NCBI GenBank assembly: GCA_027625915.1
Contig: JANTQA010000045.1
Location: forward strand, 1,550,001-1,614,000
Reading direction: 5' to 3'
Source of the DNA: Anaeramoeba flamelloides
Lineage: Eukaryota; Metamonada; Anaeramoebidae
DNA: 64,000 bases
Shown here: positions 1 to 9,861 of the stretch, one piece after another
Numbering within the stretch: the stretch's first letter is position 1
Layout: every line of letters starts with the position of its first letter
Program-made: the position numbers and the translations under genes
Notes under the pieces: model-generated
Seen by the model: only the letters and a program-made list of their open reading frames with translations
Databases searched by the model: none
What the model was told of the DNA's origin: nothing

Positions 1-302
1 ATTTTTAATTCCATAAACGAATTTTTATTATTAATTTTCTCTTCTAGCATTTGGAGGTTTGAAGATTTATTCTATTTCTTGAGAATTAATTATTTTGGAA
101 AGCTGAATTAAAATCTTCATCTTTTAATTTTACAATTAACTGTAGTTTCACTTTTTTTCAGTGATATTAATATATTTTTTTTTACAAATTCTAAAATATG
201 GAATATTTTTTTTATTTTGAAATAAAAATAGAGTTTGTTTCTAAAATTTTTACTTAACTAATTGAAATTTTGATTTTTTTATTTTTTTTACTTCAAGGGT
301 CT

Positions 303-502
303 TACAGTCCGTTTCACTTTTAAGGCACAAACTTTCAACGAAATTTGAGGCATAAAAAAATCTCAAATTAAGGCACAAAATTTGTAATTTTTTTTTTTAC
401 AATTTATTTTACTAGAATCTGAATTTTGTGCTTTAATTTGAGATTTTTTTTGTGCCTTAAATTTCGTTGAAAGTTTGTGCCTTAAAAGTGAAACTGACTG
501 TA
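303..502. mobile_element. Tc1/mariner-like MITE, family C copy 1
   Basis: A 200 bp perfect-looking foldback whose ends read TACAGTC and GACTGTA. Each arm is about 90 bp (AAGGCACAAACTTTCAACGA at the left, its complement at the right) around an AT-rich centre. The terminal TA with an inner CAGT is the usual signature of Tc1/mariner ends and their TA target duplication. There is no coding capacity, so it must depend on a transposase made elsewhere. Other copies lie at 47949, 55894 and 60391, with half copies at 30827 and 46561. Confidence 0.85.
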
Positions 503-582
503 TTTCAATGATCTAACTTTTAATCCAAATATTTTTTTCAAATTATCTAGTGTTGAGTATTAAAAAAAATCAATTATCCCTT

Positions 583-1525
583 TTAAGGGACTAGTCTCTA
601 TTAATTTTTTTTTTGACTAATAACTATATCAGGAATCCTTATCTTGAAATATATTTAAAATTGAAAATAGACAAGTTTTTTCAATGTTAGAACTTTTAGT
701 TCTTGTTTTTTAAAAAATTTTACAATTCTGCCAAAAAAAGTGACTTTTAAAATTTTTTTTTTGAAAAAATATCTTTAACGGATGAGAAATTTTTGATTAA
801 TTTTGGATTTAATTATTTTCTCAAAAATAATATTTATTCTCATTTTTAAAAACGAAAAAATAATTTAAAACTGGTGATATTTTCTCCTTCACTCTGTTCA
901 TCCAACTTGACTCTATAAAGAACTCAATTTGTTTTATCAATAATTACTTTTTTAAAAAATAGTTCTTATTCTTTTCTTTGATTTTTTTTGACTCTGACAA
1001 AAACTTTTGGGATGGTTATTTGGTAATACTTAAAAAAACTTCAAATTCAACAAAAACAAAAGAGTGTAAACTCAAAAAGTAGATTCATGAAAAAAAAAGA
1101 ATGGTACAATATAAAAAAAGAAAATCTTTTATTAAGAGTTAAGCATATATTGTATATTTTTTTCGAATCAAACTATGTTTTCATGTAAATCCAAAAAAAA
1201 ACCCTTTCAGGTTTATTTTTCAAACTATTTTTTGTAGGTCTTCCACAAACATAACAAGGTTTTGCTTTCTTGTTCATATTTTTTTTTTATTTTTTGTATT
1301 TTTGCGAAAAGTTGAAAAAAAGCAACTTTCAAAAAAGTGAAAAAAAGGAAAAATTTTTTATTTCTATAAAAACAATAACTAAATTTAATGAATGTCATTT
1401 AGCAAGATTTCATTAATATACGAAGAAGTTTTTCACTTTGATTTGAAATCTAAGGAATTGGCAAAAAAAATTCTAAATCTCTATTAAATTTACCTAAAAT
1501 AATTTAATATAGACTAGTCCCTTAA
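583..1525. mobile_element. TTAA-bordered inverted-repeat element, family I copy 1
   Basis: The left end reads TTAAGGGACTAGTCT and the right end is its reverse complement, AGACTAGTCCCTTAA, about 940 bp apart. TTAA sits at both outer borders, as expected for a TTAA target duplication (piggyBac-type; inference). The interior is AT-rich and has no convincing reading frame. A second copy with matching ends lies at 59664-60634. Confidence 0.55.
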
Positions 1526-1633
1526 GGTTTAAATTTTTACTGTTACTAATTCTCCATTTGTAAATTAAAATAATTGAAAAACAAAAGAAAATTTCGATAT
1601 TACTTGGTTGGAGTTAGTTGATCTTACTATGTT

Positions 1634-2987
1634 TAAAATGCATTAACCTTATCATTTAACTGAAATATATAATAAAAAAATAACATACATTTTTCACATT
1701 CAATAAAACATGGCGAGAAACAAATAATCGCAGGATTTTTAAATTGGCGGATGGGTTTGCACATAAATAATGTAAAGGGGTATTATTATTTGAGTCTCTT
1801 TGGTTAACTTTATAGCCATTAATTAAACAGTATTTGATTAATTTGTATTTTATACTTGGGTTTTGGCAGAGTAAATGCAAGACTGATCTTTTTGAGCTGG
1901 TCAATTCATGCATTGTTGCTCCTTTGTGTATGAGGAATTTCAGGATCCTTAGTTTTATTGACTCATTTTGGCAAAGATAATGTAAGGGTGTTTCTTGATC
2001 AAAAGTCTTTGCATTGATATTTGCTCCTTGATTGATAAAAAATCTGATCAAAGTTAAAGAAATATTTTTATGAGCACAGATGAAGTGTAGAGGGTTTTTA
2101 TTTTCTGTTTCTGAATTGGCATTAATATTGGAACCATGTTTGATCAGATAGGGGAGGATTTGGAGATTTAATCTTTTGCGATCACAAAAATAGAGCAAAG
2201 GGGAATATTCTTGTTCAACTGAGTCTAAGAGGGCACCTCTGTTTACCAGGTGAGCAATTATATGAAAGTTTAAATAGTTGTGCCGACAGAAGAAACTGAG
2301 GAGGATATTTTCGATAGAGTTCTTGGCTTTGATTTTTTCTCTTTTTGAGATCAAATAGTCAATCATCTCTAAACTTAATAATTAGTTTTCGCAAATACAC
2401 AAATGGCTTGATGGTGTGTAGTCTTTTCTTTTTTCGAGGGACGTAACCTTTTCAACCAGGAATTGGATAATTGGGAAATTGAGTCTCTTATTCATAATAA
2501 TGAGATCTAATGCTGTGTTCCCATTAATGTCTTTCAATTTTGGGTTTGACCCGTTCCCAACTAAAAAATGGATGATATCAAAATCAGGATCATCAATTAA
2601 ACACGCATGGTGTAGTGGTGTATTTTTTTCATTGTTCTGGGTATTGGCGTCTGCGCCCTGCTCCAGAAAATAGTTTAAAACTAATAAATCAACATTTGGG
2701 TTTAATAAGAGCTGATTTAAAGCAGTGTTACCCTTTGTGTCCTTGATCTCAAGATCGGCACCTAAACTTATCAAATAATAGACTAACTCTGCCTCTGGAT
2801 TGAATTGGCAGGCCAATTGCAAAGATGTAAGCTTGACTTTTTTGTTCTCAATTTGATACACAAATCGATTATTAATATTTCTCCAATTGATGATCTTTTT
2901 GATTTCTTCTAAACCACCCCTTTTTATCAATTCTAAGATATCAAATGATCTTAAAATTGGTTGAGGTTGTTTACTTTGAAGGTACAT
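1634..2987 (-). pseudogene. Ankyrin-repeat protein gene with one in-frame stop
   Basis: ATG at 2987 opens a 201-codon frame of ankyrin repeats (for example GADANTQNNEKNTPLHHAC) ending in TAA at 2382-2384. The same frame then continues with further repeats to about 1689. Across the stop the repeat register is unbroken: CEN-stop-LLSLEMIDYLI aligns position by position with CQNESIKLRILKFLI. So this is one gene of about 440 codons with a nonsense codon, not two genes. Near the 3' end a GTATGT donor and TTTCAG acceptor could remove 28 bases (1661-1688), giving a C-terminus ending LNDKVNAF; read straight through, the frame stops at 1656. Ankyrin repeats bind proteins; no enzyme domain is seen and the partner is unknown. 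A readthrough stop or an assembly error are alternatives to a true pseudogene. Confidence 0.75.
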
Positions 2988-5010
2988 ACTTTAGGGTAGG
3001 AAATGTTTTGAATAATTTTGATTGGATTTTTTTTATTTTGAAAAAAATCGAAAAATTAAACCCTTAAAAGAAAGATTTTTGAAAGATTTGAATTCTTGTT
3101 TTTGTGACAATTTTTTTTGTTCAGATTTTTTTTTTCAGTCTGGACTGATCAAAAGAAAACAATAATTTTTTTTTTTTCTTTTTGAACAATAAGAATGATT
3201 TGATCGCTTTGATTTTTTATCTTTCCAAATAATTCTTGCTAATTTGTGATTTGTGCTGAATATTAATGCAAAACAAATATTTACAATAAGTTAATTTAGG
3301 AATTATTTGTTAGATAATGTGAAAGTTTGTTGAGAGATCCTTAAAATTAATAAATTTAGGATTGCTTTTGATAAAAATTGATAAAAAAAAAATGAATTAA
3401 TATGATTTTTGTTAAGTTGTTTTCTTTTAAAAATTTTTAACCACTCTGATCCTTTAACCAAACCTAGAAATTTTTCTCAATTCTTAATAAAATTTTTTGA
3501 ACAAAGATTTTACTAATGATCATATTTTTTAATACTTTTTAACTCTTAAATTAAATTTTTTAACTCGTAAATCTTTATTAATTCCTTACACCTAAAAATT
3601 TGACACAAACAACTTAACAAGACATTGTGTCTTTGAGGTTATTGTTCCAAAAATGTTCTTCGGAATTTAACACGTCTCATTTTTCACGAGAATTTTTCAT
3701 TAGAATATATTTGCTTTTAGTTTCTACATTAAATATCTTTTTGAGTTTGATTAATTGTTGTAATCTATAATTGTTTCGTTTTTCTGAAAAAGAACATTAC
3801 GGTTTGGAAAGGGAATTTTTATAAATTACCAATTTTTTTTTAAGAGAAAAATTTTTTTTTCACTTTAGTTAAGATTATCAATTCAAACAACTGATCTTTA
3901 ACATATACGTTATTTTTGTTGGTTCCAATACCTTTTTTGAAGGAATTAGAATCTCTAAAAAAAATATTTTCGATATTTTTAATAGCAAATTCCGAAGAAA
4001 TTTTACCAGCTCAAAATTGTTAAGGTTTACAATCCTTGAAACTGGAAAAAGTCTGATTACTAAAAATCGAAAACTTCGTTTAAATGCTATTTTTTCGAAA
4101 TGGATTTATTTTTGTTAAAAGTTTGATAAATTTTCTTTATTTTGGCAAAGTTCAAAATCCAACAAATTTTCAAATTATTTCATAAAAAAAATATTTTACT
4201 TTTTCAAGAAGAAATCTTATATTCTTATTAACGAAGTGTACAAAAATACAATTTAAAATTAAAACTACTAATTTTGAAAATAACACATTCAAAGAAATCT
4301 ACTAAATTTCAAAAAATATCAATAATTATTTTAAACTTTTAAAAAATATCATTTCCATATATAAAAGAGAGCTCTCAATTTTTTCTTTTTTTTCGAATAA
4401 AAAAATCTGAGAAAAAAACGAGAAAAACAATCCTATTAAAAATTCAAAATTCAACTTATAACCAAAAGAAATACTTTAAAATTGAATTTTTTTTTCTTAA
4501 TAATTAATAACCAAATCTTAATTATTTTTAGAGTTAGATTTTACCCAAATATGGGAAGTGTCAATACGTTGTATTTTATTATTTTGCAAATTTTTGAATA
4601 TTGAAATTATTTAAAATAAATTTATAATTAATAAAGTAAATTAGAAAAAAAAATTTATAAAAAAAGTATTTAATTATTTTAAATAATAAAAGCTTGTTGT
4701 TAATAATCTCAATATTAGTAAAAATATTGGATGATCTTTAAATACAAATAAATTAGATAAATTATTGAGAAAATAAAATAAATGTTAAATTTTTTATGAT
4801 CATGAAGAGATTCAATACATGTTTATTTTTTTGATAAACTTCATTCCAAAAATTTAATAACGCCTAAAATCAAAAATAAGTAAAAAAAATCATAATTTAT
4901 TGTATTTTTCTAAACCTAATATAAAACAACATTTAAGTTACCTAGTATTAAGGTTTTTTATGTAACAATTTTTATCCGATTAAATTAAAAATAAATGTAT
5001 ACAAAATAAA

Positions 5011-5480
5011 AAATTGGTGTGTCTAAAATAATTAAATGAGTAGAATAAATTATTTATTGGTAAATTTGTTGAAATTTAACCAACAATTGTTGATCAATCA
5101 ATCCGTTAAAACCATCAAATTATTGTTTTTGGTTTTTCGATTTAACAAAATTAACATTAAATTGTACCAACCATCAAAAAAAAAATTCCTGATCTAAACA
5201 AACAGAATATGTAACTTTAAAAAAGGAAATGAAAACAAAATTCTATTTTAACCTTTATCAACCATCAAAAGAAAATTTTCCTATCCAACTTAAACAGATG
5301 ATAGAACTGTGTAAAAAAGATGAAAAAAAAAACAGAAAAATACAAAAAATGATAAAAATTGTTTGTTAAAATCATTAATATTTCCTAATTGAATGAAAAT
5401 ATCTATTTGTTACATTCTCTAGATTGTTTTTGTTATGTCCCAAATTTTTTATTTAGTCTATTTTTAAAATAAGAATAAAT
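5011..5480 (+). repeat. Dispersed repeat, family B copy 1
   Basis: This stretch shares its order of motifs with sequence at 12280-12700, 22160-22510, 25440-25757 (reversed) and 50330-50625 (reversed). Shared pieces include the track with GATCAATCAA, a block around GAAATGAAAACAAA, GATAAAAATTGTTT and a 3' part near AATTGAATGAAAAT. Copies are strongly diverged and no coding frame is left. The class is unknown; an old transposon-derived repeat is likely. Confidence 0.5.
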
Positions 5481-5786
5481 TTTCTATTTAATTTGTTCAT
5501 ACAAACAATCAGAAATGATTTCAATTAAGATTTCTTCACAATAAAACTAAAAATGATGACAAATTTAAATTTTTTGGTTTTTGATAGAGAAATTCAAAAC
5601 AAAAAGTCCAGTAAAAAGAAAAGATCAAGATATTTTATTAAAATTTTATAATAAAAATGGACTTTTAAAAATGTTAACTCATCTCTCTAGAAAGATGATA
5701 AATAGGTTTGGATCAATATTTAGTCAAATCCTTGTGAAAATAGTAGTCGTCTACCTTTAGCAAAAATAAATCGATTTTTTACTCCC

Positions 5787-6353
5787 TTAAGGTTTATAAT
5801 CCCTGAAATTTGAAAAAACATTATCTTGAGTTAGTTGTAGTGGCTTGTTAATTTGGTTCTTATCTGATCGATATTGGGTTTGGTATGGGTTTTAATAGTG
5901 GTTCAAAATGGTAATTTTTGACAATTTATATTTAATTATTCCGAAATCCGGATTGAAGAATGTAAGACTAAGAGCTTGGAAGGTATTTAAGTTCAGAATA
6001 GATTTAGATTTTTGGGTTGTCAATTGAGAATCTTGATTTATTTTTTGTCAATAAACCAAATGAAAAAAATAAATTTTTTAAAAGCTCCTAATAAAACCTA
6101 GCCTAATTGAAAAATATAAATCAACAACTCAACAAACCACATTTTTTTATAACTTATCTTATACCTAATAGATCTAACACTCTTCAATTCATATTTTTGA
6201 AAAAAAAAAAATAAATCGTCAAAAATTGCCATTTTGAACCTCTATTAAAACCCATACCAAGAACAATATCGATCAGATAAGAACCAAATTAACAATCCAC
6301 TACACCCAACTCAAGATAATCTTTTTTCAAATTTCAGGGATTGTAAACCTTAA
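5787..6353. mobile_element. Foldback MITE, family A copy 1 (upstream of transporter)
   Basis: A 567 bp element bounded by TTAAGGTTTATAATCCCTGA on the left and the reverse complement (..GGGATTGTAAACCTTAA) on the right. The inverted arms run about 180 bp each and include TTGGTTCTTATCTGATCGAT and GGTTCAAAATGG. TTAA is present at both borders, suggesting a TTAA (or TA) target duplication. It has no open frame. Its right end lies only 59 bases before the transporter start codon, so it probably overlaps that gene's promoter or 5' leader. Copies 2 and 3 are at 28884 and 32020. Confidence 0.88.
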
Positions 6354-6412
6354 AAAAATCTCACAAGTAAGAATTTATTTTTTTCTTTTGTTTCCAAAAA
6401 AAAATTTCATCA

Positions 6413-7828
6413 ATGACAAAAACACATCCTACAAGGAAGCGCCGAACCATTTTAGAAATGATGTGCATGACTGTTCTTTTTTCAGGTATCCAATCTACGT
6501 GGTCTGTGCAGATAGCGTTTAGCTCTCCAACTCTATTATCACTTGGCATTTCCAAGAGCATAATTTCGATAATTTGGATCATTGGGCCAATTTCTGGTCT
6601 CGTTGTCCAACCGATAGTTGGATCTGTGTCTGATATTGTCAAGTGGAAGATCGGAAGACGAAGGCCATTTATCTTTGGCGGGATGGTCTGTGTCTTAATT
6701 GGGTTAGCATTGTTTGCATGCTCAGAATATTTTGTGGACTACTCGCGCAATTTTGCAATCTTCATTGCAATCTTTGGGCTGGCGATTTTAGACTTTGGGA
6801 ACAATGGGATCCAAGCGCCAACACGGGCACTGACATCCGATCTTGTTGAGAAAAGCCAGCAGACATTAATTAACAGTTTTTTGTCTGTTTTTATCGGTCT
6901 CGGTAGCATCTTTGGCTATTTCTTGAGTTCTTTGGAAAACCTGGACATGAAGATGTCCTTTTTAATTGTCGGGTGCTACATCTTGTTTGTAACTGTAGTC
7001 ACCATTTCGACGACAAAGGAAAACGAAAATATCAAGAACAACAAGGAAACGAATACCGATGAGCCTGTTGAAATTAAGCAATTCCAAAACCCTTTCCGTG
7101 AGCTTTACCGTGTCATTAAAAAATTGCCTTCAGAAATCAGAAGGATTTGCTTGTTTGTCTTGTTTTTATGGGCAAGCTGGTTCCCCTTTTTGATTTATAG
7201 CACTTCATATTTTGCAATTGATGTCTATAAGGGCAGCGAAGACAAGGACAGCAAAGATTATGACAAATATCAACAGGGTGTTCATCAGGGATCTTCTGCT
7301 TTAATGTACATGGCGATCACCACATTTGTTTTTTCGATGCTGATTTCCAAAATTGAAAAACAAATTGGGGTGAAATATTTATTAATATTTTCTTGTTTCT
7401 TACAAAGTTTCTCCTTTTCGTTAATGTCCATTTTCCAACACAAAGTGATTTCTTTAATCATGGTCATTCTGTTGGGAATTCCTTACTCGTTAACAAATTC
7501 AATACCATTCTCTTTGCTTGCACAGCACATTACAAGCAAAAAGTCAGGAGTATATATGGGCGTTTTAAATTGCTTTATAGTGCTTGCCCAATTTTGGACG
7601 GCATTAGTCGCAGGCCCAATTATCAAGGCTTGTAACAATCAAATAGCAATGATTTTTTGGTATGGTGCGGGATTTGCTTTCATAGCTTTGATAACAGTTT
7701 TCTTTATAAAATTGCCGAAAAGGAAATCTTCATTTGAAGAATTTGATAGTTCCGATTCAGATTTGGCACAGTTAGCAATTTTGTCTCACAGTGAATTTAG
7801 TGACCATGATACATTACTCGATGTTTAA
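6413..7828 (+). CDS. SLC45/SUT-type sugar:proton symporter (MFS)
   Basis: An intronless 471-residue membrane protein with about 12 predicted hydrophobic segments. It belongs to the glycoside-pentoside-hexuronide / plant sucrose-transporter and animal SLC45 group, whose members couple sugar (often sucrose or similar) uptake to protons. Diagnostic pieces: QPIVGSVSD with the loop GRRRPF at residues 66-86, the conserved LDFGNNGIQAPTRALTSD stretch at 126-143 (plant SUTs have a similar NN..Q.P.RAL.AD), a charged central loop at about 200-225, and the GIPYSLTNSIPFSL segment in the C-terminal half. The N-terminus is short and basic; the C-terminal tail is acidic and serine-rich. ATG at 6413 is the first in frame and closely follows a MITE. 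Substrate cannot be told from sequence. Family assignment is firm, exact sugar is not. Confidence 0.88.
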   Translation: MTKTHPTRKRRTILEMMCMTVLFSGIQSTWSVQIAFSSPTLLSLGISKSIISIIWIIGPISGLVVQPIVGSVSDIVKWKIGRRRPFIFGGMVCVLIGLALFACSEYFVDYSRNFAIFIAIFGLAILDFGNNGIQAPTRALTSDLVEKSQQTLINSFLSVFIGLGSIFGYFLSSLENLDMKMSFLIVGCYILFVTVVTISTTKENENIKNNKETNTDEPVEIKQFQNPFRELYRVIKKLPSEIRRICLFVLFLWASWFPFLIYSTSYFAIDVYKGSEDKDSKDYDKYQQGVHQGSSALMYMAITTFVFSMLISKIEKQIGVKYLLIFSCFLQSFSFSLMSIFQHKVISLIMVILLGIPYSLTNSIPFSLLAQHITSKKSGVYMGVLNCFIVLAQFWTALVAGPIIKACNNQIAMIFWYGAGFAFIALITVFFIKLPKRKSSFEEFDSSDSDLAQLAILSHSEFSDHDTLLDV

Positions 7829-8694
7829 TTTGGCTTTTTGCAATTATTATATTTATTTGGTCAATTCTCACTTATCACATTATTTTTCTTTTTTTTTTTT
7901 TTTTTCATTTTTAATTTCTTTTTATTTTTTCTTTCATTTTTTATTAGTATATATGAATTGAAGGACAAAAAAATTGATAAAACATATATTTATATATTAA
8001 TTTCTTATTATTATTTCGTTTAGAATTGTAAATTTATATAAATTAAAATACTTATGAACAATAAATTAATTTTGTTTTTTAATATAACAAACAAAAAAAT
8101 TTTAAATCCCTTTCTCCAAGTATATATATATGTATGTATGTATGTATATGGGGGGAAAGAGGGGGGGGAGAATATTAGAATAAATGTTTGTAACTATTTA
8201 GCATTAAAATCAAAAAAAAAAAAAAAAAAAAAAACCTTAAATGTTATTTACAAAAAGAAATAAATCACTAAAAGAAAAATTTTAACCATTATTTTAATAC
8301 TTGTTTTTTACTTTTTTAATATTTATGATCTTGTATTATTGGTGAAATTAAACCTTACAAAGATCGAAAGAAATTTTATTTAATAATAATATTTAATAAA
8401 TAAATTTGGCTTTTTTATTGAAATCATGAAAAAAGTATAAGCAAATAATATTTACTTTTTTTTTATCTTTTCCCAAATTTTTCTTTTCAAAAAGTTGGAA
8501 AAAATTGGGATAAATAAAGACTATTTATATTTTATACTCTATAAGGATTAAAATGTAATATCTTTACCTATAAATATAATATAAAAGGCAATTATTTAAA
8601 GTAAAGTCCAAATGTTGCAAATGTTTATATTTTAATATGATTTCTGAAAAAATTTTCATTGATCTAAAAATTGATAACAAAACACAATATTGTT

Positions 8695-8785
8695 TAAGGG
8701 TCTTGTCATTTACCGTGAATGTACTCCAAACTCAGGGGGGTGACCTGAGAACAAAAAGGGTCTTGTAAAATAGCCCTTCTTTTGG
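8695..8785. other. GC-richer structured island
   Basis: An unusually GC-rich patch for this window. It has a 6-base-pair stem CTCAGG..CCTGAG around a G-run, flanked by a direct repeat AAGGGTCTTGT at 8695 and again about 60 bases later. It lies outside any coding frame I can support. It may be a small non-coding RNA or an element remnant; no family is recognised. Confidence 0.3.
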
Positions 8786-9116
8786 TTGACAAAATTAAAA
8801 TAACAAAAAAAAAAAAAAAATTCATTGGATCTCTTTGATAAAAAAATCAACGAAGAAAAATAATTCCAAAAGAGTTCTCAATTTTTAAAAAATCAAATTT
8901 TTAAAAAAAAGAATTCATCTTTTCTCATTTTATATTTCCAAATGTTTAAATTTCTTTAATTTAAAACAAATTGCTTTCTTGTATTTCGCAATCAATTTTA
9001 TTCGATTTAGTCTGGTTTGTGGTTATTTTGTAACCCTCTAAATTTGACCAAGTAAGGATTATTTAATATTCTTTCAATAAAAATAACTCATTTGAAAAAA
9101 GAAAAAAAAGAAAAAA

Positions 9117-9250
9117 AAAGTCACCAAGATCTCAAAAAGCGCCAAATAGCGCAACTTCAAAACGGACATTGTTGTTTTCAAAATTGTAATTCACAACCAT
9201 TCTAATTGGAAATTGAGTGTCGCTCTTTGGCGCTTTTTTCTCAAAATGTC
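9117..9250. repeat. Short inverted repeat (MITE remnant)
   Basis: Arms TCTCAAAAAGCGCCAAATAG and its near complement CTCTTTGGCGCTTTTTTCTCA lie about 90 bases apart. The middle contains TTCAAAACGGACATTGTTGT, nearly identical to a piece inside the family E elements at 20948 and 45106. Probably a decayed, non-coding foldback element. Confidence 0.5.
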
Positions 9251-9861
9251 CTCATTTTTGGTTGTTGATTTTTGGAGATCGATCGTACATCTATAGGTTA
9301 ATTGTTTTTTGATTGGTGTTAGTTCCTCAATAAAATTACTAAAAAGTTTTTTTCCATTTCAGAATAAAAAATTTCACCGTAAAGACTCGACCCTTAAAGA
9401 AAAAAATTTGTTTCAAATTGAAGAAATTAAACCCTTTGGAAATGTAAAATAAGAAAAAAATGAATTCTTTTTTTAAAAATGTTGATTTTTTGGTAATGAA
9501 AAGGCTATTAAACTTTTTTTTATTCGTTGAATTTTTTGTCAAAGAGATCCAATAAAATTTTTTTTTTTGTTATTTAAATTTTGTCGATCAAAAGAAGTAC
9601 AATTTCACAATATCCTTTTTAGTGTATCAAGTCACTCATTGGGTAATTAGCAAATCCACAGCAAATAACTAGAGCATTAAGAAAAAAAATATTTTTTCCG
9701 AAAATCTCTGTATGTAATATCTAAATAAAATTAAATACTTTCTGCTCTTGGAAAAAAAAAAAGAAAAAAATTTCCTTTGACTTTAAATTAAAAATGATTA
9801 AAAATAATTTAAAAAATAATTAAGGGGTAAGAATATATTTATTTATTTATTTATTTTTCAT

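Larger units (their letters stand above)
1..1633. other. Geneless flank holding two inverted-repeat elements
   Basis: No coding signal was found on either strand. The stretch holds the short TACAGT..ACTGTA element at 303-502 and the TTAA-bordered element at 583-1525, both listed separately. The remainder is AT-rich with homopolymer runs. Confidence 0.6.
2988..6412. other. Intergenic, AT-rich, two repeat elements
   Basis: No gene is supported. Contents: homopolymer-rich DNA; an isolated 20-base fragment matching the end of repeat family A at 4020; a family B repeat at about 5011-5480; a full family A foldback element at 5787-6353. A 50-codon open run on the + strand near 3605-3770 is not longer than chance expectation in such DNA. 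Confidence 0.6.
7829..9861. other. Intergenic region between transporter and RasGAP genes
   Basis: The two genes converge here. The stretch holds T-runs at 7885-7910, a (TATG)n/TA run followed by two G-runs at about 8121-8170, a GC-richer hairpin at 8695-8785 and an inverted repeat at 9117-9250. A 67-codon open run at 9339-9542 on the minus strand is F/K-rich and unsupported. Confidence 0.6.

Noticed and set aside
2358-2420. A short intron removing the in-frame stop of the ankyrin gene
   Set aside because: The available GT..AG pair removes 25 bases and shifts the frame, and the repeat register is already perfect without splicing.
3605-3770. A 53-codon plus-strand open run (..DIVSLRLLFQKCSSEF..)
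   Set aside because: This length is expected by chance in AT-rich DNA, and no splice partners or known domain were found.
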